Source: Candidatus Omnitrophota bacterium (GTDB lineage Bacteria; Omnitrophota; Gorgyraeia; JAFGHF01). Taken from it: DNA of 53,654 nt. Of this stretch, positions 8,388 to 16,661 are shown piece by piece. The position numbers and the translations under genes are program-made. The stretch covers positions 1 through 53,654 of the forward strand of contig JAFGHF010000025.1 in assembly GCA_016939375.1 (NCBI GenBank), read 5' to 3'. Position 1 is the stretch's first letter. Each line of letters opens with the position of its first letter. The notes under the pieces are model-generated. The model was given only the letters and a program-made list of their open reading frames with translations. It did no database searches and had not been told where the DNA came from.

Positions 8388-9155
8388 CTAACTTTTATAT
8401 TTTACCCGCATCAAGCAAAGACCCCTGGCCGGAGCACAGGGTCCAGCATATTTTCTATCTTTGGTTTTTAATATCTTGGCTATATCTGGGGGTAATAACC
8501 TTCCCCTGCCTACCTCTATAAGAGTCCCCGCGATGTTTCTCGCCATCTTGTAGAGGAAACCATCCGCCTCGATATAGAGTTGTATTAAGTCAGCGCGTTT
8601 TTTTATATCCAAAAGCAGTATTTTGCGTACTGAATGCCTTTGCTTTTTGTCTGCGGCCTGAAAAGAACGGAAATCATGCCTGCCTAGAAAGTATTTCGCG
8701 GCCTGGCGCATCCTTTTTACGTCCAATGGCTGCTTGACCAGATGCGCGTATTGACGAATAAAAGGAGAAGCGTATTGATTATTTACAACCGTGTATCGAT
8801 AGAGCTTACTTTTTGCTGAAAATCTGGCATGAAATTTATTGCTAACTTCTTGGATCCGGGCTATTTTTATATCTTTGGGCAAAACGCCGTTTAAGGCCCG
8901 CGAGAGCTGCTTGAGATCCATCTGCGTATCTGTAAGAAACGAGGCTACCTGAGCTTCTGCGTGAACTCCGGAATCGGTCCTGCCTGAACCGATCACCTTC
9001 GTTTTTTTTTGTAGAATCTGTAAAAGAGCTTTTTCTAAAGTCTCTTGAACCGACCTGGTCGAACGTCGCACGTCGCACGACGAACGACGATTCTGTGTCT
9101 GCCAGCCACAGTAATTCGTCCCCTCATACTCAAGCACTATTTTGATATTGCGCAT
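8388..9155 (-). CDS. truA: tRNA pseudouridine(38-40) synthase
   Basis: TruA converts uridines 38-40 in the tRNA anticodon stem to pseudouridine. The 255-residue protein has YCGWQTQ near the N-terminus and the catalytic aspartate in GSGRTDSGVHAEAQVA (GRTD at about residues 57-60). Between WQTQ and SVQE there is an extra stretch of about nine residues relative to E. coli TruA. It is encoded by a CGTCG/CGACG-rich microrepeat at 9060-9091, so it looks like an in-frame repeat insertion. The gene overlaps asd by 19 nt. Confidence 0.94.
   Translation of the reverse strand: MRNIKIVLEYEGTNYCGWQTQNRRSSCDVRRSTRSVQETLEKALLQILQKKTKVIGSGRTDSGVHAEAQVASFLTDTQMDLKQLSRALNGVLPKDIKIARIQEVSNKFHARFSAKSKLYRYTVVNNQYASPFIRQYAHLVKQPLDVKRMRQAAKYFLGRHDFRSFQAADKKQRHSVRKILLLDIKKRADLIQLYIEADGFLYKMARNIAGTLIEVGRGRLLPPDIAKILKTKDRKYAGPCAPARGLCLMRVKYKS
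9060..9091. repeat. CGACG-rich microrepeat inside truA
   Basis: The 32 bases consist of alternating ACGTCGCACG and ACGACGAACG units and are partly self-complementary. They encode about residues 22-34 of TruA (RRSSCDVRRSTR), a segment with no counterpart of that length in E. coli TruA. Confidence 0.65.
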
Positions 9156-10135
9156 ACCAGTTCGGCGATTTGCACAGCGTTCAGTGCCGCGCCCTTACGT
9201 AGATTATCCGCAACCACCCAAAGCCACAACCCGTTCTTTACAAACGGATCCTTCCTGATCCGGCCGATAAAGACGTCATCCGTCCCGGCTGCATCAATAG
9301 GTAGAGGAAAAGCGCTTTTTTCAGGCTTGTCGATCAATTTGATGCCCCTGCTTTTACTTAAAATGGCACGTACCCTTTTTAAACTTATTTCCTTTTTTGT
9401 CTCAAGATATACCGCTTCAGAATGGCCGGTAACCACGGGTACCCGGACACATGTCGCGCTGACCCTTATTTTTTTGTCGTGAAGTATTTTGCGGGTCTCA
9501 TTGACCATTTTCCATTCCTCTGAGGTATAGTCAAAAGGGCCAAAGCCGCCGATTTGGGGAATAACATTTTTCGATATCCTGTAGGCAAAAGCCGCTATTT
9601 GGGCATTTTCGCCCTTATACTCGCCTTCCAACTGCCTTACACCACCGCGGCCCGCACCCGATACGGCCTGGTAACTGCAGACTATCGCCCTTTTTATACC
9701 CGCGGCTTTATAGATTGGCCATATAGCGACTACAAATTGGATGGTTGAGCAATTTGGGTTGGCGATTATTCCTTTGTGTTTTTTCACGTCCCTGGGATTT
9801 ACCTCCGGGACCACAAGAGGGACATCTTTCTTAAGTCGGAAATCGGCGCCGTTATCAACGACGACGGCCCCTCTTTTTTTAGCTTCCGGGGCGTAGGTTA
9901 CGGCTGCTCCCTTTTCACCCTCTGTGCCTGCGAACAAGGCTACGTCGATGCCGGCAAAGGCCTCCGCAGATATCTTTTGCACGCTATATTTTTGGTTGTC
10001 GACGAATATTTCGCGGGAGCTGCGGGCAAAGACCTTAAGCTCGTTTATAGGGAATCTGCGCTGGGCCAAAACCCGCAACATCTCCTCCCCTACCGCACCT
10101 ACTCCCACAACCGCCACATTAAACTTCTTCTTCAT
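9137..10135 (-). CDS. asd: Aspartate-semialdehyde dehydrogenase
   Basis: The enzyme reduces aspartyl phosphate to aspartate semialdehyde, the branch point to lysine/diaminopimelate, threonine and methionine. The 332-residue protein has a dinucleotide-binding N-terminus VAVVGVGAVGEEML, the catalytic cysteine in ANPNCSTIQ (C129), and SYQAVSGAGRGG. The glycine loop reads GVGAVGEE rather than the more common GATGAVG, but the catalytic core is intact. It follows leuB after 44 nt and overlaps truA. Confidence 0.93.
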   Translation of the reverse strand: MKKKFNVAVVGVGAVGEEMLRVLAQRRFPINELKVFARSSREIFVDNQKYSVQKISAEAFAGIDVALFAGTEGEKGAAVTYAPEAKKRGAVVVDNGADFRLKKDVPLVVPEVNPRDVKKHKGIIANPNCSTIQFVVAIWPIYKAAGIKRAIVCSYQAVSGAGRGGVRQLEGEYKGENAQIAAFAYRISKNVIPQIGGFGPFDYTSEEWKMVNETRKILHDKKIRVSATCVRVPVVTGHSEAVYLETKKEISLKRVRAILSKSRGIKLIDKPEKSAFPLPIDAAGTDDVFIGRIRKDPFVKNGLWLWVVADNLRKGAALNAVQIAELVCAISK

Positions 10136-10162
10136 TTATATTCCCTTTTACTTATTTTCTGA

Positions 10163-10196
10163 TTTTAATTTTGAATTTTTCATTTTAAATTTTGAA
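10163..10196. repeat. AT-rich AAATTCAAAATTTAAAA-type microrepeat at the end of leuB
   Basis: The leuB-asd spacer holds alternating CAAAATT, TTAAAAT and GAAAAATTC units. The repeat runs into the leuB reading frame and supplies its last codons (QNLK and the TGA). This is a separate repeat class from the CTGATAGCTGAA type. Confidence 0.6.
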
Positions 10197-11241
10197 CTAC
10201 TAAGTCTCCTACTTCTGTGGTTGAATAACCCATTTTTCCTGCTGCCAGGCTCTTTAATTTATGCTCAGTGACATATATTATTGCATTTTCCACCATCTCA
10301 GAAGCCTTTTCTTCTCCTATTTCATAAAGAAGCATCTGCAGTGCCCCGATAGCGGCCAAGGGATTGATTACATTCTTGCCGGTATACTTAGGTGCCGAAC
10401 CGCCTATAGGCTCGAACATCGAGACCCCTTGGGGATTAATATTGCCCCCGGCGGCGATGCCCATTCCGCCCTGGATCATCGCCCCTAAGTCGGTAATGAT
10501 GTCCCCAAACATATTATCAGTCACTATGACGTCGAACCATTCCGGGTTCTTCACCATCCACATGCAGGTGGCGTCGACATGGGCATAGTCGGTGGTGATA
10601 TCGGAGTACTCACCAGCTACTTCGTGAAATACCCTTTCCCATAAATCCCAGGCATATGTAAGCACGTTGGTCTTTCCGCAAAGCGTGAGCTTTTTTCTTC
10701 TATTGCGCTTACGCGTGAATTCAAAAGCATAACGGATACAGCGCTCTACCCCTTTACGGGTGTTTCGCGAAACCTGCAAGGCAGTCTCATTTTTAGTGCC
10801 TTTTTTAATAAACTCCCCCTCTCCTACATAGAGCCCTTCATTGTTCTCGCGCACGACGACAAAGTCTATGTCTTCAGCGCTTTTATCCTTTAATGGAGTC
10901 CAAACTCCGGGATAGAGCTTTATCGGCCGCAGGTTAATATATTGATGTAAGCCGAATCTCAATTTGAGCAATAGACCCTGTTCCAATATACCGGGTTTTA
11001 TCCTGGGGTCTCCCACAGCCCCTAGGTATATCACATCATATTTCTTAAGTTCTTCCAGCCCTTCATCAGGCAAGACCTCTTCGGTCTTTAAATAGTTCTC
11101 GGCACCATAATCAAATATTTTCAATTTATATTTAAAACCGGCTATCTTGCTAACTGCTTCCAGTACCTTCAATCCTTCTCTTGCTACCTCTGGACCAGTG
11201 CCGTCTCCTGGAATTGCGGCAATCTTGTAAGTCTTGCTCAT
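10180..11241 (-). CDS. leuB: 3-isopropylmalate dehydrogenase
   Basis: This oxidises and decarboxylates 3-isopropylmalate with NAD in leucine synthesis. The 353-residue protein belongs to the isocitrate/isopropylmalate dehydrogenase family: [14 protein letters not shown] at the N-terminus, the substrate arginine region [25 protein letters not shown], the metal site [18 protein letters not shown], and the nucleotide loop [14 protein letters not shown]. The position beside leuC and leuD makes leuB the best call. By sequence alone a related beta-decarboxylating dehydrogenase, such as one for tartrate or homoisocitrate, is not excluded. It overlaps leuD by 4 nt. Confidence 0.88.
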   Translation of the reverse strand: MSKTYKIAAIPGDGTGPEVAREGLKVLEAVSKIAGFKYKLKIFDYGAENYLKTEEVLPDEGLEELKKYDVIYLGAVGDPRIKPGILEQGLLLKLRFGLHQYINLRPIKLYPGVWTPLKDKSAEDIDFVVVRENNEGLYVGEGEFIKKGTKNETALQVSRNTRKGVERCIRYAFEFTRKRNRRKKLTLCGKTNVLTYAWDLWERVFHEVAGEYSDITTDYAHVDATCMWMVKNPEWFDVIVTDNMFGDIITDLGAMIQGGMGIAAGGNINPQGVSMFEPIGGSAPKYTGKNVINPLAAIGALQMLLYEIGEEKASEMVENAIIYVTEHKLKSLAAGKMGYSTTEVGDLVVQNLK

Positions 11242-11732
11242 TTTTTGTAATGCCTCCTTATATAGCTTAAAAGCCCTCCTGCATTAATCAATTCTTGCAT
11301 AAATTTAGGAAAACTTTGCGCAAAATACGTTTTGCCTGTGGATAAGTCCTTGATTTCTCCTTTGGCCAGGTTGATTTCCAGTTTATTGCCCGGGACAATT
11401 TTTCCTGAATCTTTACATTCTAGTATGGGCAAGCCTATATTTATGGCGTTTCTATAGAATATTCTGGCAAAACTCTTGGCCACCACGCATGAAACACCGC
11501 AGGCCTTTATTGATAGCGGGGCATGTTCCCGCGAAGAACCACAGCCAAAATTTTCTCCCGCGACAATAATGTCGTGTTTTTTGACTTTTTTGGCGAACCC
11601 TAAGCTTATTCCCTCCATGCAGTGCCTCGCCAATTCGCCAGCATCGCTGGTATTTAGGAATTTAGCCGGGATTATCTCATCCGTATTAATATTATTGCCG
11701 AACTTATGTACTTTTCCCCTAATCTTCTTCAT
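11238..11732 (-). CDS. leuD: 3-isopropylmalate dehydratase small subunit
   Basis: LeuD is the swivelling-domain subunit that works with LeuC to isomerise 2- to 3-isopropylmalate. At 164 residues it is the short form common in thermophiles and archaea. Visible motifs are NINTDEIIPAKFL and the active-site loop FGCGSSREHAP (62-72). A homoaconitase or citraconate hydratase small subunit would look similar. It is separated from leuC by a 164-nt spacer dominated by a long palindrome. Confidence 0.92.
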   Translation of the reverse strand: MKKIRGKVHKFGNNINTDEIIPAKFLNTSDAGELARHCMEGISLGFAKKVKKHDIIVAGENFGCGSSREHAPLSIKACGVSCVVAKSFARIFYRNAINIGLPILECKDSGKIVPGNKLEINLAKGEIKDLSTGKTYFAQSFPKFMQELINAGGLLSYIRRHYKK

Positions 11733-11767
11733 TTTCTTACCTAAAACATGCCAAGAGCATCAAGTTA

Positions 11768-11890
11768 ATTTTGCGGGTGGCGAGGGTGCCAGCTTTTGGA
11801 GCACAGCAAAAGAAAACACGGATAATATAAGTTTCTTCTGCTGTAATTTTGCGAGCACCAAAAGCGCACCCGAGACAGGACCCGCAAAAT
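11768..11890. repeat. 123-bp imperfect palindrome between leuC and leuD
   Basis: The ends ATTTTGCGGGT (11768-11778) and ACCCGCAAAAT (11880-11890) are perfect 11-bp complements. Further in, GGGTGCC/CAGCTTTTGG faces CCAAAAGC/GCACCC, and CAGCAAAAGAAAAC faces GTTTCTTCTGCTG. The whole spacer can fold into one long hairpin with a few internal loops. There is no T-run after it and no open reading frame in it. Confidence 0.8.
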
Positions 11891-11896
11891 CTATGC

Positions 11897-13171
11897 TCAG
11901 AGCTCTTCGGGATGCGCTATCCTTCCTTTGACGGCACTCGCCGCCGCTACTGCCGGATTCGACAAATAGACCTTACTGCTTAACGCCCCCATTCTACCGC
12001 GAAAATTACGGTTTGTAGTAGCGATGGCCACCTCATTTTCTCCCAAGATGCCCATGTGGCCTCCCAGGCATGGGCCGCAGGTCGGCGGACAGACAACGCC
12101 TCCTGCTTTTATAAACTCACCGATTAATCCAGACCTCAACGCCTGCCGATAAATTAACTGTGTACCTGGAAAAATCAACAGCCTTACCCGTGAGCTAACC
12201 CTTCTATTCTTAAGCACCTTAGCGGCCATTTTTAAATCCGACATGCGTCCATTGGTGCAGGAGCCGATAACTGCCTGGTCTATGTTTATTTTCTTTAAGT
12301 TTCCCGCCGGCTTTACATTGCTGGGAAGATGCGGACAAGCTACCTGTGGTTCGATCCGGCTTACATCATATTCTTTTACCGCGCTATATACAGCACCTTT
12401 GTCACTTTTAAACGTTTTCTTGCGCACCAGCGAAGAGGGGCCGTTGAAAACTGAGGCCAAATATTTGCGCGTTATTTCATCGGGTTCTACAATACCCGAT
12501 TTGCCTCCAGCTTCGATAGCCATATTGCACATCGAAAACCTATCATCCATTGGAAGGCGCCTGATCGTTGGTCCCGAGAACTCCATCGCCTTATACAGGG
12601 CGCCCGATACCCCGATATCTCCTATCGTATGCAGTATGAAATCCTTGCCGCCTACCCAGGCCCTTGGCCTGCCGGTATAGACAAATTTTATTGTCTCCGG
12701 AACCCGCAACCAGACCCTGCCCGTAATCCAAGTAGCAGCCAGATCTGTAGAGCCTACCCCTGTTGAAAACGCTCCCAAAGCACCATAAGTACATGTGTGT
12801 GAATCGGCGCCAATAACCAGACTGCCGGGTAAAATCAAACCCTGCTGCGGCAAAAGCACATGTTCAATGCCCCCGTTTCCCAACGTGTAGTGATTAGTGA
12901 TTTTGAATTCCCGAGAGAAATCCTTAAGGATCTTTGTCTGTTTGGCGCTTTGCGCGTCCTTATTGGGCACAAAGTGGTCCGCCACCAAGACCACCTTTTT
13001 TCTGTTAAAGACCTTTTTTGACGCCATAGCCTTGAATTTCTTAATGGCTATGGGAGCGGTGATGTCGTTGCCTAATGCCAAATCGACGCGGGCATTAATG
13101 AATTCACCAGGGTGAACAGACTTCTTTTCAATATGAGCCAACAAAATCTTTTCTGTAATAGTAAAGCTCAT
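11897..13171 (-). CDS. leuC: 3-isopropylmalate dehydratase large subunit
   Basis: LeuC carries the [4Fe-4S] cluster of isopropylmalate isomerase. The 424-residue length matches the short aconitase-family form. The three cluster cysteines are visible: C305 in GSCTNGR, and C365 and C368 in PTCGPC. Other family motifs are VADHFVPNKD, GADSHTCTYGALG and the C-terminal NRNFRGRMG. Its stop overlaps nothing downstream because of the palindrome spacer; its start overlaps glgC by 4 nt. Confidence 0.93.
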   Translation of the reverse strand: MSFTITEKILLAHIEKKSVHPGEFINARVDLALGNDITAPIAIKKFKAMASKKVFNRKKVVLVADHFVPNKDAQSAKQTKILKDFSREFKITNHYTLGNGGIEHVLLPQQGLILPGSLVIGADSHTCTYGALGAFSTGVGSTDLAATWITGRVWLRVPETIKFVYTGRPRAWVGGKDFILHTIGDIGVSGALYKAMEFSGPTIRRLPMDDRFSMCNMAIEAGGKSGIVEPDEITRKYLASVFNGPSSLVRKKTFKSDKGAVYSAVKEYDVSRIEPQVACPHLPSNVKPAGNLKKINIDQAVIGSCTNGRMSDLKMAAKVLKNRRVSSRVRLLIFPGTQLIYRQALRSGLIGEFIKAGGVVCPPTCGPCLGGHMGILGENEVAIATTNRNFRGRMGALSSKVYLSNPAVAAASAVKGRIAHPEEL

Positions 13172-14394
13172 TGTACAATAGTCCCCTTGGGAACGACCAC
13201 TATGCCCGAATCAGTGACCGTGAACTTTTTTCTGTCCTCATCCAGATCGTAACCGATTGTCGCACCGCGGGATATCTGGCAATTTTTATCGATTATCGCT
13301 TTTTTTATCTTGGCGTATCGTCCCACGTCAGTGCCTTCCATGATTATTGAATCGTATACCTCTGAGAAACTGTTAATACGCACTGCCGGAAAAAGTATAG
13401 AATGTTTGATGGATCCTCCGCTGATGATACAGCCGCTGGCGATCAGTGATTGCGTAGCCTTGCCAATACGGGCCTTATTTATCTCACCCGCCCACACTGT
13501 CTTTGCCGGGGGAAATTGACCGTGATAAGTGCGTATAGGCCAATCCTTATCGTAAAAATTGAACTCTGGAGTAACGCTAGCCAGATCCATATTGGCCTTG
13601 TAATATTCATCAATGTCCCCTACATCGCGCCAATAACGAGGTTTATCGCTTTGAGGGTCTTTGAAATTATAGGCGAAGATCTTTTTTGACTCGGACACCA
13701 TCTGCGGGATAATATTCTTGCCAAAGTCATGCCCGGTATCGGCATTCTTGGCGTCTTCTTCCAATGCCTCAACCAAAACCTCTCTTTTAAATACATAAAT
13801 GCCCATCGAGGCATAGACAAAACCCGATCTCTTGAAAATCGATTTGGGCTCAGTAGGTTTTTCTTGGAAACCTTTTACCTGCATCTTTTCATCGACGTCG
13901 AAGATCCCCAGTTGCCTGGCACGGTCTTTTTTGAATCTCACTACTGGAACAGTAAGATCAGCGTCCGTCTGTTGGTGAAAATCCAGCATTTCCGAGTAGT
14001 CCATCTTGTAAACATGGTCGCCAGCCAAGATAAGCACATAATCGGGTTTCTCCTGGTGTACCAGATATAGATTCTGATAGATGGAGTCCGCGGTACCCAG
14101 ATACCATGTGTCGCTGATCCTTTGCTGTGCTGGCACAACGTCAATATATTCGCCTAATTCACTGTTCAAGATATTCCAGCCCATAATCAGGTGCTGGGTC
14201 AGTGAACTTGACTTATATTGCGTCAGCACGCAAATCTTACGAAAACCCGAATTGATGCAGTTGCTTAGCGTAAAGTCGATAATGCGGTAATTGCCGCCAA
14301 AAGGCACCGCCGGCTTGGTCCTCTCTTTGGTCAGCGGATAAAGCCTTTCGCCTTTACCGCCCGCCATTATAAATGTAAGTACTTTTTTGGCCAT
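13168..14394 (-). CDS. glgC: Glucose-1-phosphate adenylyltransferase
   Basis: GlgC makes ADP-glucose from glucose-1-phosphate and ATP, the committed step of bacterial glycogen synthesis. The 408-residue protein has the nucleotidyltransferase signature AGGKGERLYPLTKERTKPA near the N-terminus, LAGDHVYKMDY for metal binding, GFQEKP and YWRDVGDIDEYY. The C-terminal part is a left-handed beta-helix (ISGGSIKHSILFPAVRI and following). It lies between mscS (8 nt) and leuC (4-nt overlap). The GH57 enzyme at 31800-33851 may act on the same alpha-glucan pool. Confidence 0.96.
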   Translation of the reverse strand: MAKKVLTFIMAGGKGERLYPLTKERTKPAVPFGGNYRIIDFTLSNCINSGFRKICVLTQYKSSSLTQHLIMGWNILNSELGEYIDVVPAQQRISDTWYLGTADSIYQNLYLVHQEKPDYVLILAGDHVYKMDYSEMLDFHQQTDADLTVPVVRFKKDRARQLGIFDVDEKMQVKGFQEKPTEPKSIFKRSGFVYASMGIYVFKREVLVEALEEDAKNADTGHDFGKNIIPQMVSESKKIFAYNFKDPQSDKPRYWRDVGDIDEYYKANMDLASVTPEFNFYDKDWPIRTYHGQFPPAKTVWAGEINKARIGKATQSLIASGCIISGGSIKHSILFPAVRINSFSEVYDSIIMEGTDVGRYAKIKKAIIDKNCQISRGATIGYDLDEDRKKFTVTDSGIVVVPKGTIVQ

Positions 14395-14402
14395 ACGCGT
14401 TA

Positions 14403-15257
14403 TTACCTTACCAGTCTGTACGTAGGATAAGCGAAGTTGATATCTCTTTCCGCGGCAAAATCATCTAAGACGTTCTTGGATATCCTGTCTTCTGTAGTCC
14501 TTCTTTCTTTTACTTCTGTCAAATAGCGTAATGTTAGAGCTACGCCGTTATCGGCTATTTTGACATAGACAATAGGGGTGAGTTTTTCATAATGGATCAT
14601 GTATTGTTCGGCCATCCTTCTGATGGAGTATTGTACTTTTTCGGTCATTTTGTCCATCTCTGGATTGGCATGGCGTAAGATTATTTCCTGGGCCTTTTTC
14701 CAATTACTCTCAAATGTGACAACGATCTTGATCTCATTCCAGATGCACCTAAAGCCCTCGGTATAATTGTAGACTTTTTCTTTAAACACCGAGCTATTGG
14801 GGATATGCACTACCCTTCCCGTGCTCTGATCCGCATCCACCCAGTTGCCTACTTCCAGAAGCGCTGTCTGAAACATCCTTACGTCGATGACATCACCCTT
14901 GATAGTACCTATTTCGATACGGTCACCTACCGTAAAGGGGTGCTTGAGCATTATCAACACCCATCCGGCAAAACACATGATTACATCCTGCAGGGCGACT
15001 ACAAGACCGGCCCCCATAATGCTTATCACCACGGCTACTGATTTTATGCTCTCCAACCAGAATATGATGCCGAAGACTATGATGAGCAATCCGCTCGAAT
15101 AAAGGGTGATTTTGCGTGCCGTATGCCGCCGGCGTAAATCCCATGTCTGCCTATTGATGATTTTTACAATCAGGCTGCCTGTTAAATAGATAGCTACAGC
15201 AAAAAGAAAAAACTGTACTGAATTCTTATCCAGAAAGACCGCAATCGCCCCAATCAT
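14403..15257 (-). CDS. Small-conductance mechanosensitive channel, MscS family
   Basis: MscS-type channels open under membrane tension to release solutes. The 284-residue protein has three hydrophobic segments (about residues 15-33, 50-68 and 74-104) and the conserved beta-domain start KHPFTVGDRIEIGTIKGDV, followed by NSSVFKEKVYNYT. The third segment includes the glycine-rich pore-like MGAGLVVALQDVIMCFAGW. It heads the glgC-leu-asd-truA run and has its own promoter. Confidence 0.9.
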   Translation of the reverse strand: MIGAIAVFLDKNSVQFFLFAVAIYLTGSLIVKIINRQTWDLRRRHTARKITLYSSGLLIIVFGIIFWLESIKSVAVVISIMGAGLVVALQDVIMCFAGWVLIMLKHPFTVGDRIEIGTIKGDVIDVRMFQTALLEVGNWVDADQSTGRVVHIPNSSVFKEKVYNYTEGFRCIWNEIKIVVTFESNWKKAQEIILRHANPEMDKMTEKVQYSIRRMAEQYMIHYEKLTPIVYVKIADNGVALTLRYLTEVKERRTTEDRISKNVLDDFAAERDINFAYPTYRLVR

Positions 15258-15287
15258 ATTGAACCCCCTTTTTTTAGGTGTTCATAA

Positions 15288-15316
15288 ATTATAACTAAAT
15301 GCATGTCAAATTGCAA
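15288..15316 (-). promoter_or_regulatory. Probable promoter of mscS and downstream genes
   Basis: On the minus strand a perfect TATAAT (15288-15293) is preceded, 17 bp away, by TTGCAA (15311-15316). A TTGACA also occurs, but only 10 bp from the TATAAT, so it cannot be the partner. Confidence 0.6.
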
Positions 15317-15332
15317 CTAAAAATAACCAAAA

Positions 15333-15362
15333 CAAAAACCCCATAAAAAGCTATGGGGTTTA
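15333..15362 (-). terminator. Rho-independent terminator after the 15402-15986 gene
   Basis: On the minus strand AAACCCCATAG and TTTATGGGGTTTTTG form a stem followed by T-rich sequence. It closes the exopolysaccharide run before mscS. The A-rich opposite side could also work in the other direction, but no plus-strand gene needs it. Confidence 0.85.
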
Positions 15363-15401
15363 TGTTTGCTTTAGCTCGTAGTTTATATATCTCTGCTTCT
15401 T

Positions 15402-15986
15402 TTAAGAGGTCGGGCTACCGGCGGTTTCTCTTCTAGGCCTTCGCTGTCCTTCGGGATTCTTAGGAGCTGGCGCTACAAGATTGACGCCCTCTGCTCCCAG
15501 CGCACCAATCGTTACCGGGCTATAGGCCTCAGCGACTGCGGCAGATAGCTCAGGAATGTTCAGCAAGGCGATTATATCATCGTTAGACATGGTATCACAA
15601 TTATACCCACCTTCCGAACTCATATAATCGTTCTGCATAAGGTACTCTAGCTTCTCTTCTACGCTTGCTTCATTCGGTCCCATTATCGCGTCATAAAGCA
15701 CATCGGCTAGGTCGCAACGGTTAACAATCTCATCAAGTTTGCTATCCGCAAAAATCGTCACTCCCGCTTCGGTCAGCATGTTTGCTTGGACCTCAAAAAG
15801 CTCGGCATCCGCAAGTTCATCAGAACCCTCAGGCATCTCTATTCCTAAGGTCCTCACCAGGATATCAGCGAGTTGAGCAAAACTCATATTCTGCTCTCCT
15901 TCTGCCTCCTGGCACATGGCCTCGCCTGCGACCAAGCACATGCTCAATAGTAAAACCGCTACCCAGGCGTTTTTCATCTTTCTCAC
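15402..15986 (-). CDS. Secreted protein of unknown function, paralogue of the 31101-31631 product
   Basis: The 194-residue product has a signal peptide ending GEAMCQ. The mature part begins MSFAQLADILVRTLGIEMPEG. This matches MTYAQAATLLGRLLEIEMPAG in the protein at 31101-31631. Both continue with a second DLAxxLYDAIMG-like stretch and a VEEKLEYLMQNDYMS-like helix. The AQLADILVRTLG pattern resembles S-layer-homology helices, but I cannot assign that family firmly. The tail is basic and proline-rich. The first possible start is GTG; an ATG three codons later (15977) is equally plausible. A perfect promoter precedes it. Confidence 0.75.
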   Translation of the reverse strand: MRKMKNAWVAVLLLSMCLVAGEAMCQEAEGEQNMSFAQLADILVRTLGIEMPEGSDELADAELFEVQANMLTEAGVTIFADSKLDEIVNRCDLADVLYDAIMGPNEASVEEKLEYLMQNDYMSSEGGYNCDTMSNDDIIALLNIPELSAAVAEAYSPVTIGALGAEGVNLVAPAPKNPEGQRRPRRETAGSPTS

Positions 15987-16037
15987 CCTGTCTTTCCCTT
16001 TCTCCCCCTCGCTATACTATATTTAAAATGGAACCAC

Positions 16038-16066
16038 ATTATATCGCAAAAAGCCCTAAATGTCAA
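16038..16066 (-). promoter_or_regulatory. Perfect-consensus sigma-70 promoter
   Basis: The minus strand carries TTGACA, 17 bp, then TATAAT, a complete match to the consensus. It drives the secreted-protein gene at 15402-15986 with a leader of roughly 45 nt that contains GAGGGGGAGAAAGG, as in the paralogue's leader. Confidence 0.92.
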
Positions 16067-16078
16067 GCCATTTTATCT

Positions 16079-16657
16079 TCAATCTTCCAAATGAAATTCA
16101 ACATATTGGGCCAATAATTCTTTGATCTTTTCCGGTGGCAATATCAAGAAATAATGATCGATTATTGCATGGGCTATCTCATGGGCCAATACCTCTTCAG
16201 ATATCGCAGATTCAGTTGTGTAAATAGTGGTATATTTATGCACATAATATGAAATTCGCTGTTTTGAGCTAGGGCCAAACAACTGGTAATAACAGTCATC
16301 TAATTGTTGCTGGTCTTCATAGATCGCTACATTGATATGTATCTTGCGTGGAAACATATCTAAAATCTGCTGTACCCTTTCAAAGAGACGGTCGAACTTC
16401 TCGGCCAATTTTTGCTCCACTTCTTCCACTTTGACCTTATAATATTGCGGGTTAAAGTCAAAAAAAGTCAGATCTATCTTTCTGTTTATCTTTTTCAGGT
16501 CTACTTCGGGCCGATAGCGGATGGTACAATATTGCGACTCTATGTTCCTCCACTCTGGGGTCTCAAAGGCAAGAGCATCTTCAGCAGAGGCTTCTCCCGC
16601 AAAATGCAAACAAGCAAGTGTTATTAAATATATTATGTGAAATCCAAATCTTTTCAT
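16079..16657 (-). CDS. Secreted HEIAH-motif protein, putative metallopeptidase
   Basis: The 192-residue protein has a signal peptide (to about residue 25, EASA) and a motif LAHEIAHAIIDHY near residue 158. This has the HExxH form of zinc metallopeptidases. A third zinc ligand cannot be assigned; the protein ends only about 30 residues later, so the catalytic domain would be very short. It lies 4 nt after the HAMP protein in the exopolysaccharide cluster. Related small HExxH proteins occur beside polysaccharide genes in other bacteria, but the role here is inferred. Confidence 0.65.
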   Translation of the reverse strand: MKRFGFHIIYLITLACLHFAGEASAEDALAFETPEWRNIESQYCTIRYRPEVDLKKINRKIDLTFFDFNPQYYKVKVEEVEQKLAEKFDRLFERVQQILDMFPRKIHINVAIYEDQQQLDDCYYQLFGPSSKQRISYYVHKYTTIYTTESAISEEVLAHEIAHAIIDHYFLILPPEKIKELLAQYVEFHLED

Positions 16658-16661
16658 CAGC

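Noticed and set aside
11768-11890. Palindrome as an integron attC site
   Set aside because: Its size would fit, but I could not find the paired RYYYAAC/GTTRRRY core sites at the ends, and no integrase or gene cassettes are visible.
15288-15307. TTGACA and TATAAT before mscS as a promoter pair
   Set aside because: They are only 10 bp apart; the TTGCAA at 17 bp is the better -35 candidate.
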